Assembly (NCBI GenBank): GCA_033239525.1
Contig: BSYO01000014.1
Span: 7,978,536 to 8,042,535, forward strand
From: Nepenthes gracilis
Taxonomy: Eukaryota > Streptophyta > Magnoliopsida > Caryophyllales > Nepenthaceae
Direction: 5' to 3'
Length of the DNA stretch: 64,000 nucleotides
The position numbers and the translations under genes were made by a program. Under the pieces are notes generated by a model. That model saw only the letters and a program-made list of their open reading frames with translations, had not been told where the DNA came from and did not search any database. Positions 21,960 to 33,842 of the stretch are shown here, piece by piece (within the stretch, counting starts at the first letter, position 1; each line of letters begins with the position of its first letter).

Positions 21960-22680
21960 GTACAAAGTTGGGATTCATTTTCAGTACAAAAAGCCGAAGT
22001 TCTTTTTCTCAAAATGTCGAAGTGCTCAAAAAGCGAAAGTTTCCAAAAGCCGGAGTGCCCAGAAGCCGGACTGCTTTTTCTCAAAAAGCCAGAGTACTTT
22101 TTTTTTCTCAAAGGACGGAGTGCTTTTCCTTTAAAACCAGGGTGCAAATTCCTTCTTAAAAACCGGAGTGAAATTCCTTTAAAACCGGAGTGCAATTCCT
22201 TTTTAAAAGCCGGAAGTGAAATTCCTTTAAAATCGGAGTTCGTTTTCTTCTTAAGGCTGGAGTTCTTTCTTTCATAAAGGCGGAGTGCGTAAACTCAAAA
22301 GCCGGAGTTCTTTCTTTCATAAAGACGGAGTGCGTAAACTCAAAAGCCGGAGTTCTTTCTTTTATAAAGACGGAGTACGTAAACTCAAAAGCCGGAGTTC
22401 TTTCTTTCATAAAGACGGAGTGCATAAACTCAAAAGCTGGAGTTCTTTCTTTCATAAAGACCGTAGTTCATTTTAAAGCCAGAGTTCATTTCTCTTAAAG
22501 GACAGAATTCATTAAAAGTCGGAGTTCATTTCTCTTAAAGGACGGAGTTCATTAAAGCTAGAGTTCTTTTTCTTTATTAGGGTCGGAGTTCATTTTGGAC
22601 GGAATACTTTTTAAAGGTCGAAGCTCATATATCCGGAGTACTTTTCACTGAAGGACAGAGTGCTTTTTCATTACGGGAAA
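21960..22680. repeat. CGGAGT-rich tract in LTR B2 with a 45-bp tandem array
   Basis: Many short repeats of 'ccggagt(t/g)c' separated by A/T runs. At 22256-22470 they form an ordered array of 4.7 units with starts at 22256, 22301, 22346, 22391 and 22436 (exactly 45 bp apart). Because 45 is a multiple of three, the array is open in several frames on both strands, which gives false repeat proteins. No similar array is present in LTR B1. Confidence 0.85.
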
Positions 22681-23094
22681 ACCGAACTGATTCTTTATCA
22701 AGGAAAAACCGAACTTAATTTTCATTAATGGAAAAACTGAACTTCTTTTAGGCATGCGATTAACAGAAATTCTTTTTTTTACTCAATGATCAGGACAAAT
22801 ATCGTACATATAACATATACTTATCTAGAATCAGATATACTTGCAATGAAACATGCATATAATGGCATTAAATCATGATCTTAAAATCAGATATCCAGAA
22901 CTGATTCTTTCATATACTTGCAATATTCTTAAAACATGAATTCAAAAGTAGCGTCCGAAGTACACTTGTCTGACTGGTCAGACTCAAATTTCTTCCCTCC
23001 TTGCCTGACAGTCGGTTTTTATCATCTTGGAGCTCTCTCCTTCACTCCCTTCTCTCGGCTTGTATTTTTCCCCAACTTCAACCTCGTTGCCAGT

Positions 23095-23101
23095 ATTTAT
23101 A
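23095..23101 (-). promoter_or_regulatory. TATA box of LTR B2
   Basis: The minus strand reads CTATAAATAC at 23093-23102, about 710 bp inside the LTR start (23809). LTR B1 has CTTTATATACTGAG at the same relative place. Confidence 0.55.
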
Positions 23102-23272
23102 GAGAAGGGATTCGGTGGAGTAAGTGGGACAGGTAACTTACTTTAGTACTTTTTCTTAGAGGGTAGGTGGGATAATTAGATTAGTTTACCTACTCCATTT
23201 GGTCGCCGCCTAATTAAATTCTGACTAAACCCTAAAATTTTATTTTTGTCTTTAGTTGTATTAATTTATTCC

Positions 23273-23419
23273 GGTCAACTGCTCCTTATTTATTGCCAAT
23301 GCTGCCGGTTTCAATTTTTGTAAACCCTTCAAGAAATCCGGTCAACTCTTCAATTCCGGTTAACATCTCCAAATCCGGTCAACTCTTCCAATCCGGTCAA
23401 TATCTTTGAATCCGGTCAA
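23273..23419 (-). promoter_or_regulatory. W-box array in U3 of LTR B2
   Basis: Five GGTCAA motifs and one GGTTAA, mostly as 18-19 bp tandem units 'aatccggtcaactcttc'. On the minus strand these read TTGACC, the W-box core, and lie 175-320 bp upstream of the TATA box. LTR B1 has a larger version. Confidence 0.7.
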
Positions 23420-24094
23420 CTTCTTATTATTCACTCCGTTCATCACCTTTTTATAAACTTCGGATTTATTCTCCACAATTCTACTCCGACCTCACCAACA
23501 CACAAAATCACTTCGGACTTCAAGGCCACTTCAGCCTCTCTTCACACAATTCACTCCAATCATTTCATGAAGTGCTCCGGCCTTCAGTGGCTTCAAGAGA
23601 CCAAAAAGGCAACTCCGGTCTCCAAGTGGCGCAAACCACTTCTGGTCCTTAAATCACTCCGGCATCATGGGACACAAAATCATTCCTCCTTTCATGAATC
23701 ACTCCGGCCTCATGAAATCACTCCAGATTTCATTCTTATCAAAATACTCTAGTATTAAGTTGGGATATTTTCTTCCAATTTTTAGGCTTTTTGATTTTGG
23801 GATCTCACACACTAGGTGTAGATTTTGATATAGACGGGTTCTATATCGATAGTGTCTGAACCCGTATTTATCACGTATTTTTATTTTAGCTTTGTTATGG
23901 GGTTTTGTTACGGAATTGATAAAGGAAAAGATTGTTAGTCGTCTTGTGTATTGGCACATTCCCTGACTTCGTAGGGGCGTTCAATTATCTGCAACATCAC
24001 CCTTACTTGGAAGACTTTCATCTGCCTCATACTAGAGGATTGTTATCATCACATCTCAGTGTTCACGCCACATAATTATTTGTTTCGGCCATTC

Positions 24095-24991
24095 TCAGGA
24101 TCGGTGCCCGAGGGGCCATCTAGGCGCACCCCATGCCGCATGCGCTTGGTAAGCGCCCGAGGCCTACAGCGAGTGCATTTAACAGAACCGAGCGCTCACT
24201 GTGCACCCCATTTCAGCTCGAGCGCCCGCACCCGAAGTCCCTTAAACCTAATCCACTCTCGCCACATGCTCGAGCGGCGCGGGTCTTTGTGTCTAACGGC
24301 TCATTATTTTCAATATCATTTTTGACTATATATATATATATGTCTTATATTTTTGAAACCCTAACTTCTTCCGGTAGAATTTTGTGGTGCTTTTCTCTCT
24401 TGTAAAGCCATTTGTCTTATGCTCCATTGTTGAGAAAATTTGATATCAACACTCGTGTTCTATTGACAAAGTTTTCTCTTCTCATTGTGGTATCCTATTT
24501 ACATCTTTTCTTGTTGTGTAATCTTCGTGACTATCGGTGGCATGAACACAGGGTTCCAGTGGCATTTGGTCCTTTTAGCTGTTCGTAAGAGAAGATTGAT
24601 GTGAAGACCGGAAGGCGTCTGGTTCCGTTATCTCGGGCAAATCCAATGAGTTCTTTGGTAGGGATCACAAGACGGGAGTAAGTCGGTTAGATTAGTGCAT
24701 CTGTACCACTCGATCTATAAGTTGATTTTCATAGTAGATTTATTCTCTAGCTATTGAAACCCGGAGGATTTTTATTGATTACCGTGGGCATCGAGTTTTT
24801 CCTTTATCATAAAAATTGTATCCTTTTACTATTACTTATTGTCGAGTATGTTTTATGTATATTATTGTTCTTGTATTTAGAGATAAATATTCTTTACGTG
24901 TATTGAGTATTTATTTTCTATACTACTTTCGCTAATTTTGTATGGGGTCGAAATATTGTTGTATACATTAGGACAAAAAGTTCGTTTTTCA
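24095..24991 (+). repeat. Copia 3' LTR
   Basis: Homologous to 14990-15828 and ends 'gtttttca' at 24991. It contains an extra GC-rich stretch near 24100-24150 not matched in the left copy. The five bases after it (TATGG) have no clear partner left of the 5' LTR. Confidence 0.8.
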
Positions 24992-26950
24992 TATGGCGCA
25001 GTGCCATATCGGTGTATCTTTCCCGACAGGGAGACTCTATTTCCTTTTTGTCGATGGAAAATGTTGAGTTCTATTTGTAATAAATTTGCCCTATTTGTCC
25101 GATATTTGAATTAAAATTTTATAATATATTCCAATATTTGATATGTATCTGTTATCTGTTCTAAAATTATTTATGAACCCTCTTTCTGATTTTATTTGAT
25201 ATATTATTCTTATATATATATATATGATATTTATTAAATTTTAAGTTCACGTTTTCTATTTTGTCCATTCAGAGTAGAGGGCTTGGATATCTTGTAGGAA
25301 TCAGACGAGATCTGACGGGGCATCACTTATTTTGGTGAGTATTACATTTGTTTAGATATTGTTGGATATGTATGGGTTATATTTAGTTGTTGGATTGGCC
25401 GGATTTAAATCTTTGGACAATATATTAAGACTTTATAGATTTATTATATTATGCAGATGAGTTGTTGTTACTATTTGAAACTTTTCTTATGATATATGGA
25501 GCAGGTCTTATTTATATTATTCAAACGACTGTCTGATAAGATCCTGTAATAGATTTTTAAGTTTATCTATTACTGATATTCAGATGATAAAATTTTTTAA
25601 TTTGTCTATTTATATCATACTCGGGTTTAGAATTTATTTATCTGTTATTTAAAAATTAATTATTTATTAATTAGGCCTATTTTAATTCAGATTCGTGACA
25701 TTAACCATAGGCTTCTTTCTATTTTAGAAGTACCAAACCTATTTCAGATGTGCAAGGGGATGACATCCGATCTAGAGTGTAGTGAGAACCTTTCTAGTGA
25801 CTTCAAGTGTAAGATTTGAGAAAATTGTAACTTTCATGGGAGATCTTCATTCTTTGATGTTGATGGGTGCTTTATTAACTTGAGATCTCTCATATGTTCA
25901 TATTTTAAACTTTTACATTTATTAACACGCAAACCTAAGAAGTTTTAGTGCGTGTCACGTAAGTAAATCTAATACTTGTTGTGACTAAAAGAGATTGGTC
26001 AATTAGAGATCCACTTGGAAGAACTAGAATGTATATTGATAACTATCTGCAAATTTTAAGAATTATTGGTCAATATGAGATAGTCACATGTTTCGTATTT
26101 ATCGATTAAGGGGTCTAGCTTGGTTATTCATTGACTTGTAAGTTGGCTTTTCTTATATAACAAATTTTCAATTACGGATTCAAAACTCAGAAATTTTTTT
26201 TCATTGAAAGAGTTGTTTAAGAGTTTTCTTTTATCATTAAATATTATATTCTATCTATTTATATATTCTAATTTATTTTTATGTATGTATGTGAATGATA
26301 ATAGTTTATATTTGAGTATATAGATTTGTAATTTTCTTGTGTGTTGAAGTTGTAGTTTTATATTTTTACTTATGTGTACAATCACTTATTCCGTGCCATT
26401 TAGATATTTATGGGTCTATTGGATATGGCAACATTCCACAATGCAGCAGAAATAAAAATATAATCCCATCGTATCACTTCAAAGGCAAATTTATTTTATA
26501 TAGTATATATACTATTAGCATGTTTGGTTTGATTGAATAGTAATTTTATTTCTCCTTATTTTAAATAAATTTTCTTTCTTTTAATACTTTTAATGGAACT
26601 AATTATCAACATCAGTAATAATTTATTTTTGAGAAATAAACATCACCAATAATTGCTTTTACCATATAAGAAATACCTAAATTCAACCCTCTAGGTTCAA
26701 TAATTATCAATTCTCATCTCATTTACTAATAGGCCAGTGACAAAATGGCAGAATTTAAATCTAAATATTAAAATATTTGGCATTTGCATAAGTTGAAAAC
26801 GCAAGTGGGAAGCCTCTCATAAGGGTATATAATATCGAACATGTCTGGTTAAAAGTGGTTTTGTCAAGGACTACCTCGTAAGAAAGGTATATTGATAGTG
26901 AGGCATCTTGCCACAATTCGCCTCATATACAAACAATCCAACACTAACGT
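24992..26950. other. AT-rich interval without recognisable genes
   Basis: No supported coding region or RNA gene on either strand. It contains a (ta)n run at about 25210-25224 and long T-rich stretches. It is possibly old intergenic DNA between the copia and Harbinger elements. Confidence 0.6.
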
Positions 26951-26969
26951 CACCTTTGATAGCCCGGAA

Positions 26970-27130
26970 TAGAATTTCTATTCCGAGCTAATTCCACAGA
27001 AATTATAATTTCTATATTTAGTTGAAAAATAAGCCGGGAATAAATATTCCTCGGAATTTCTATTCCGAGCTAATTCCACAGGAATTATAATTTTCGTATT
27101 TGGTTGAAAAATAAGTCGGGAATAAATATT
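26970..27130. repeat. 81-bp direct repeat, two units, at the Harbinger left end
   Basis: Two adjacent units, each with 'ttctattccgagctaattccacag', then 'attataatttt' and 'gttgaaaaataag(c/t)cgggaataaatattc'. Inverted relatives lie near the right end (33920-34010). Confidence 0.75.
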
Positions 27131-29079
27131 CTCAGGGAATATTTAATCCCGGTATCAAAAGAAAAATTATTACCGCAGGGATATTAGTATTATTTATTCC
27201 CAACGACCTGGGAATTACTATTCCCACACAATTTTTATAATATTCCAAAATTATCCTCATTATTTCATTCTTTTTACTGTTGCTTCGTTTTCATTGTCAC
27301 GATGCTCTTTGTGCTCTCTTCTGTTTTCTCTCGCCGCTTCCACTGTCCTGCATCGCTGTTCACCCTCGCTCCTTCCACCGTTCTCTGTCATTGCATTCTT
27401 TTCTTTTGCTTCTACCAAAAGGTAAGAAATTTCTTCCGAGAATTTGAGTTTCATGAAAAAAACTATTCTCTGGGCTAACCCTATTCGATTTTACCGTCTA
27501 AGTACATATTTATGAGAAATTTCTCAATAAATTTATTAGATTTTAGATTTGTGAAACCCCATTTCGATTTGTTGGTTTTGATATGTTGGGTTGTGTGAAA
27601 CCCTAGTTTGTTTCAATTTCCTCTGTTTACGTTGATGTTTCAATCTAATACTCATTGTTTGTAGCCCGCTTTTGTTTGAGGATCTCGATTTTGCTGTTTC
27701 TGTCTCTTTGTTATGAAGACAGACAAAAATAGCACCGAACCTGCATGAGGAACGGCTCTGCATTAATTATTTTATTTGATTTAATTTCTTGTGACTCATT
27801 CTATAGGATGCTCAATTATGCTCTTCATAATATTAGCTCCCCCCCCCCTCCTCCATTTTATTGGGATTTTATTGTATGTTGTATACTCACTGTGTTTCTT
27901 TGGTCAAATATCATTCTGCTAAGTTGTAAATGTTGGAATATTTCTATTTTGAGTCAGAAATGTTTCCTGTGGGGCATTTATTCTTATATTCCATTCTCAC
28001 TGTTTGGTCATTTGATCAGTTCCTTTCATAACCTATCGATTCAGAAGATGGAGTGAACTGTAAAAAGTAGCACTGTCACTTCTTTTTTTTTTTTGGGTCA
28101 AAGCTACTGGTTTCCAAGTAAAATAGTGATCTTCCCCGTTGAATTTCTTTCATATGACAGATAATTGGTGGCGGTGAGGTGGATGTGGGGCAGTGTTGTG
28201 GAGGCGCTGGGGTATAGTGTTGGGTTTGAAATGACACCTGAGTGGTGGTGACGTAATGGTGGTTGCGGCACTGCTAGAGATGATGGTAGTAATAGCAGTA
28301 GGGAGTAGGGGAAGAAAACCAACTTTTTAGTTAGATGAAATTTATTTTCAATTGGAAATTGTTTTGCAAGAATTTCACTTCTCTAAACCTAGGCAAAGCG
28401 AGAAAGGAGGGAAACTTCCTACAATGCATGAACCTACGAGCGTGAGACTCACATGAAAGTAATACACCCCAACAAAGTATAACACCAAATAATTTGGGAG
28501 AACTCTACCCAATTAGCACCTTTATGAGCCTGTTATTGGACAAAACCAATAGATGTATTTCGCTAGCATAAACTTTAAGGTAAAGACACTGCTTTGGATT
28601 TTTGTTAATTTATTATGTAATAATTATATTAAAAAATATTTAAGTTTGAGAATTTATTTTAGTCAGTTTTGGGTTTTTATTTCTAACTTTAAATATCTTT
28701 GAAAATTATTTAGAACTTGAAAGTAACACAAATAATATGGATCCATACGTTGTGTTTGTGTTGGTATTTCTGTGGATACATATGTTCTGCAATTGTTGCT
28801 ATCTGTCTATTTGGATTCATATGCCCACAACTGTATTTGCTTTTTATGTGTTGTATTGGTATATGTTTCTGTGGTATAATTGCTTATTTGTTGCACTTAG
28901 ATTCTTCACAGAATAATTGTATCGCTGTATTTGCTGAGTTGTTGAATAAAAAGCTATATTCCTTATATTTTCATTTACTGTGATTTGTTATTGCAATTCA
29001 TTGATCAATTACGTTTCAATTTGTCCAATGAGAATAAAAAGAAGATAGTGGTCGTTATAATGCATTCGATTGAAATTTG
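27131..29079. other. Harbinger 5' region, no supported gene
   Basis: A pyrimidine-rich stretch (27265-27420) ending in a GGTAAG could be a transcribed leader with an intron donor. An 11-C run lies at 27839-27849 and a T run at about 28083. No ORF here has a recognisable protein motif. Confidence 0.5.
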
Positions 29080-30370
29080 TGTTACATTTTTGTGGTTTTT
29101 ATGTGTCCTAAGTACAACCGTAATTATTGGACAGCCGAAACTTATAATCACTAGATCTTACAGATTTGACTTTTATAAAAAAAGAAATTACATTCACCGA
29201 ATCATACATGACAATGATATCGCTTGTATAGACATGTTGAGAATGAGTAGGCCTGTGTTTTTCAAACTATGTGACATGTTAATAGACATTAGGGGATTTC
29301 GTCCATCAAAACATATGCTAATTGATGAGCAAGTGGTAATATTCTTGCACATTCTTGCGCATCATGCAAAAATAGAGTGATTGCACATAATTTTTAGCGG
29401 TTGGGTGAGACGATGAGTAGAATATTTAATGACGAGCTAGCCGCAATAATATGTATGCAAGCACACTTATTTAGACGGTCAGAACCCATTTCTGAGAACT
29501 GCACAGACGAGTAATGGAAGTAGTTCCCGGTATGTAATTATTTCATATATTTATTGTTATAACTATGTGGCAAATATAGTAGATAACTCATTCTAATTTG
29601 ATGTGTATTTATAGGGTTGCACAGGCACTTTGGATGGAACATATATAAAAATAAAGGTAGCATTTGCAGACAAACCTAGATATCGAACTCGTAAGGGAGA
29701 TATAACTACAAACGTGTTAGGAGTATGTACCGAGGACATGCAATATTTATATGTCTTCCTTGATTGAAAAGGATTTGTAGCAGATTATAGAATTTTATGA
29801 GATGCGCTAAATAGAAGGTATGGACTGAAACTTCCAAACGGTAAGTCGTAAATCATCAAATGAAGTATAATGTTTTGTAATCAGCTTATTTTACGTAACG
29901 ATGTCTCATACTTTCATATATATACTTACTACTTAGTTGACGCAGGATATACAAATTGCAATGGATTTCTTGCACCATTTAGGTGACAGAGATATCATTT
30001 AAATGAATGACATCAATGCCATCAGCCACGAACGGTTGATGAATTTTTCAATATGAAACATGCCGCTACTCGTAACGTTATCGAAATGTGTTTTGGATTG
30101 CTTAAAATACGGTGGGGGATCTTTAGAAATCCATCATTTTTTTCTGTCAGAATATACAATTGAGTTATTATTACTTGTTATTTGCTGCATAATTTTATAA
30201 GAAATGAAATGGATTATGATCCTATTGAGGATGAACATGATGGAATATCTCAGGAGGTTTCCTTAGATGAAGATGCAGATATGATAACGCAGTTAGATCC
30301 TACAGATGATTGGAGTATATTTAGAAATAATTTGGCAAATGCTATGTTCAGCGAAAGAGGATACAATTGA
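29080..30370 (+). pseudogene. PIF/Harbinger transposase
   Basis: Domains in order: RMSRPVFFKLCDML and EQVVIFLHILAHHAK (helical N-terminal part), TGTLDGTYIKIK (first catalytic D), GFVADYRIL (second D), YTNCNGFLAPFR, FFNMKHAATRNVIEMCFGLLK (catalytic E), CYLLHNFIRNEM and an acidic tail. It is a nuclear DDE enzyme that cuts and pastes the element. A GT-AG intron (29530-29614) separates SENCTDE from the LDG block. A second donor GTAAGT at 29841 lacks a clean acceptor. At least four sense codons have become TGA (within D-x-KG, RIL-x-DAL, FR-x-QR and NE-x-HQ). All three catalytic residues survive although the gene is dead. Confidence 0.85.
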
Positions 30371-30539
30371 ATGATACATTTGACATTTTTGCTTTGTGTA
30401 GTGCCAATTATATATTTGTTGTTCCATATTATTAATTATGTTATTAATAACGAATATGCTTGACTTGATGCCTAGCTATTATGATGTCTGCTTCTTGGAT
30501 TACTTATCCATAATTATGACAGATCAATGTAGTTAAATA

Positions 30540-33103
30540 TGTCACAGTCTGATAAGGAAACCAAAAGAAGATGAGTGCTTCATGAATATAATACTCTTGT
30601 TGATTGTATGATCAAATTATATAATATTGGTATACATAATGCTGACAATAGTTTCAAATTAGATTATTTACATGAGTTGGAGAGGATGTTACAATAAAAA
30701 CTGCCAAATTCAGGTTTGGAGGCAAATCCCCACATTTCATCCAGAATAAAGACATTGAAAAATGATTGGAGCGTTGTATATGACATGATAAAGAGTACGA
30801 ACACGTCCGGATTTGGGTGGGATGATGCAAGAAAAATGGTTGTTGCGGAATAGCATATATAGAATACATACGTATTGGTAAGTTTTGATTATTTATTCTG
30901 TTAAATAATTATTTGAATAGCATGTATAAAATAAAGCATACATTTTTAAGTTGCTTTCTCAGCATTGATTGATTTGATTTTGTGTAGTTTATTTTTCTTA
31001 AATATTCAAACAATGGTTCATTTTCGGTCTATGTTTTGAACAAACATATACTCATCTTCGGCCACTGTTTGGAGCAAAAAAATAGAGCTGGGGCTATGTT
31101 TGGAACATAAAAAGACATATACTCTGTCTTAGGTGATTGTGGATTCTTCGGTACAAAAACTAAATTGTGGAAATGCAATCAACCAACCGGTGTTAACTGA
31201 TCATCTTCATATGTGGTGTCAATTATCAGGTGATCATCATATCTATATTCTCGGGGGCATGGGGCACTAGTTGGGCTGATGTATAGAAAGGATAGCCTGT
31301 GCACAAGACTTCTTATATTGTTGGGTCTAGGGAGTGTCAAAAGATACATGTAACCTTACCTCTCTGCATTGTAGAGAGGGGACGAAACTTCTTTTAGGTA
31401 CACCCACATTTGATCATGGAAATCAAAGATAGGAGGAAATTTGTTTGGGAAAATGGAAGGAAATGTCTATGGCATGTGCAGAGCTTTGCTGTTGGTGTTT
31501 GTATCTCAAGCTGGCATGTTTTCCAGCTCTGTACACCCACATTCGACAAATGACTTGCCAACTGATATGCGCTATATTTTCCATGTTTTAAGCTAACGAG
31601 TCACTTGACTGATCCAATAAGCAAAGGTATAGCCGGCAATTTGTGGAAGATATTCTCAAGTCATGACTGATTTTGTATTTGTTTTGGTGTGTCCCTAGCA
31701 TCTGCCCATAATGATTCACCATTTTACTTGTTAAACAACAAAACAAAGGGATCATGATGCTTGCTTTCTGTTTTCACATTATTATGAAATCTGAAGTTGT
31801 GAAGTCAATATGATTGATTCACTTCTAAATCAATCAGGATATGCTATATAGTTTGAGTTGAAATAATCAAGTGTGGATGCATTTTGACAATCAAAATGGG
31901 TTATAGTTTCCCAGTGGTGCTAAAATCAGATGACAAGAGTCTTTATTTGTTGCACAATAACAGAGCTTTTGTTAGAAATAGGAGCCAAGAGGTTGTGGTA
32001 TATATTCGGGTTGTCTGCCACTCATTTTTGTTGTGCGCATAGCAATGAACAACCATTACTGTCTGTGGTGAGTCACACGGCAAGGTTTTGCTGTGGCAGT
32101 TTTGCTTAGCAACGAACAACCATTACTTGTTCTTTCTATCTAAATGTTCTCTTCATTTCCATTTTGTGCAGTGTAACGTGTTCCAAAAAAAATTATTTGA
32201 TTTTTCCCACAAGGACCCAAAATTTGACATTGTAACGTGGGGAGCTGGTTTTTGTTCTTCCTCTTGTCTCAATCTTAATCACTTCTCCTCGTATCATACT
32301 GATTACTTGGCATCCTCAGCTGCTTGGAGCTGAAGATTATGTAAATCCAGGTTTCCAGTTGTTACTTGTTAATTATTTGCACCGGAAAGGTATTGTTTGC
32401 CTTATTACTGCTTTATTTGGATGTTTTTGCTTGAATTGTACTGTGTATAAATTTTGCTATTACGTACACAGTCGATTATTATTTTCTATAAATTGTATTA
32501 TATTTTATTTAAATTTAAATTAATCTATATGTTATTAACGCAATGCTACAAGGGAGCCGATATTTGGAGGAAGAAGTCATTTCCATATTTTGAAAATTTT
32601 TTAATGATTTATGGCAAAGACAGTATTACAGGAACAGATGCACAGACTGCCGAGGATATCCTTGACGAGTTTCAAACCAATGAACCGAATAACGAACAAT
32701 TAAGCGTGAATGATATTCAAGAAATGAGGATTAAAAACTTACTCGGCACTAATGATTCCCCTTGTCAAAGTACACTGCATGTGAGAACTCCAACTACGTC
32801 AGAACGTCCAAAGGAAGGAAACGAAATGTTAGTGGGGATGTGACAGTACTATCTGATTGTATTAGCCAAGCAGCCGATGTATTGAGTACAAATCTCAAAG
32901 AAATCGGTCAATTGTTCAGCAAAAGTTTTGAAGCCAATAAACATGAACAAAGGACGGCGCAATTATATCATACATTTTTTGAAATTCATGAATTACCCGC
33001 AAGTGAAAGGAATACAGTATATATGAAATGCATATGTGATCCGACACTTATGACGGGCTTGTTTAATCTTCCACCGGGACAAAGATTGGATTTCATCAAA
33101 TAA
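30540..33103 (+). pseudogene. Harbinger MYB/SANT-like DNA-binding protein
   Basis: Exon 1 (30540-30877) has ALVDCMIKL-type sequence (LVDCMIKLYNIG), YLHELERML, ANPHISSRIKTLKNDWSVVYDM and GFGWDDARKMVVAE, the plant Myb/SANT-like domain found in Harbinger elements. A donor GTAAGT follows at 30878. Exon 2 starts near 32542 with KGADIWRKKSFPYFENF and continues to 33103 with a C-terminal helical part (RTAQLYHTFFEI...). A frameshift lies near 32805, and in-frame stops occur in exon 1 (TGA near 30573, TAA near 30695). The partner protein normally helps the transposase bind DNA and enter the nucleus. It may equally be a captured host-like gene, but its position beside the transposase favours the Harbinger role. 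Confidence 0.8.
30878..32541 (+). other. Intron or insertion inside the Harbinger SANT gene
   Basis: About 1.66 kb between two collinear exons, starting with GTAAGT. I see no second transposon in it. At 31335-31390 the phrase 'catgtaaccttacctctctgcattgtagagagg' resembles a motif frequent in plant intergenic and intronic repeats. The acceptor side lacks a clear AG at the expected codon. Confidence 0.55.
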
Positions 33104-33808
33104 TTTGTACTGTAAAACATGTGGGGAAGATTGACCGTTACTGATGTTATATTTTATATTCCAGATTGTCGTGGGGTTGTTATATTTTGTAGGGAAGAAA
33201 AAACATGTGGTGGGCTTGTTATATATTTCAGATTGTGTTCCAGGTTGTTTCTAGCATGCATATTTTGTATTAAAATCTGTCAGTTTGGATTATGTTCAGC
33301 ATGTATCCATCATGTCTGTGTTTTAGATGTTAATCTAAATAGCGGTTTAATCTGTTAAGTCCTCTAATCATTTTTTAGTTTGGATTTTATTCCACATAGT
33401 TCCATGGCATGAACATCCTGTGGCGTCTTTGGATTTATATTGATGACAGTTTGCCTTGTTTAGTCTTCCTGCTGCAAGATTGAGCTAAAATTTGATGATT
33501 GAATAATGTACACGTAATTAATTATGCGTATATATATATATATATATATGTATATAAATTTAGAATTATATATATATATATATATATATGATAAATATTT
33601 ATTATATATACGTAATTATATATACGTAATATTTAATAAATATATAATACATAATATTACGTATTATATAATAATAAGTATTATTATATCAACTATTAAA
33701 TCAAATATTAAATTTAATAATACGTAATATTATATCAAATAATTAATAAATTAAATATATATTTATATATTATGATAAAAATATATATTATCATAAATAT
33801 TAATTTAG

Positions 33809-33842
<34 letters not shown>

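Larger units (their letters stand above)
20720..23809 (-). mobile_element. Solo LTR B2 (3.1 kb), with CACTA target-site duplication
   Basis: On the plus strand it begins TGTGACGGAAC and ends TTTTGGGATCTCACA. It is flanked by CACTA at 20715-20719 and 23810-23814. The right end is almost identical to the end of LTR B1 (50009-50026), and several internal blocks match B1 in order ('gatgccatctaggaccc', 'gtatagcggaag', 'catgccggagaac'). A minus-strand TATAAAT at 23095-23101 indicates transcription leftwards. There is no internal region, so this is a solo LTR, sitting in the 3' non-coding part of the copia element. Confidence 0.9.
14921..24991 (+). mobile_element. SIRE/Maximus-like Ty1/copia retrotransposon, decayed and internally deleted
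   Basis: Plus-strand order: LTR, tRNA-Met-type primer site (15831), gag with zinc knuckle, protease, integrase, RT, remnant of a second coiled-coil ORF, a 'gacaaaaagggagag' purine tract, then the 3' LTR. The copia order (integrase before RT) and the second ORF plus the 'caaaaaggg' tract fit the SIRE/Maximus lineage. The end of RT and all of RNase H are deleted at about 20078. Solo LTR B2 sits at 20720-23809. The left LTR limit is uncertain (about 14920-14990). Confidence 0.82.

Noticed and set aside
22156..22476. Repeat proteins on both strands (15-residue period)
   Set aside because: The 45-bp DNA array is open in several frames. There is no start context, no known domain, and it lies within a solo LTR.
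21960..22680. CRISPR-like array
   Set aside because: The repeats are direct, contiguous and without unique spacers, in a plant LTR. It is a minisatellite.
27745..28056. 103-codon plus-strand ORF with hydrophobic stretches
   Set aside because: It spans a poly-C run and AT-rich DNA in the Harbinger leader, and shows no family motif.
31320..31395. Possible SINE-like motif in the Harbinger SANT gene intron
   Set aside because: Only a short phrase resembles a common plant repeat. I see no tRNA-like promoter boxes, tail or duplication.
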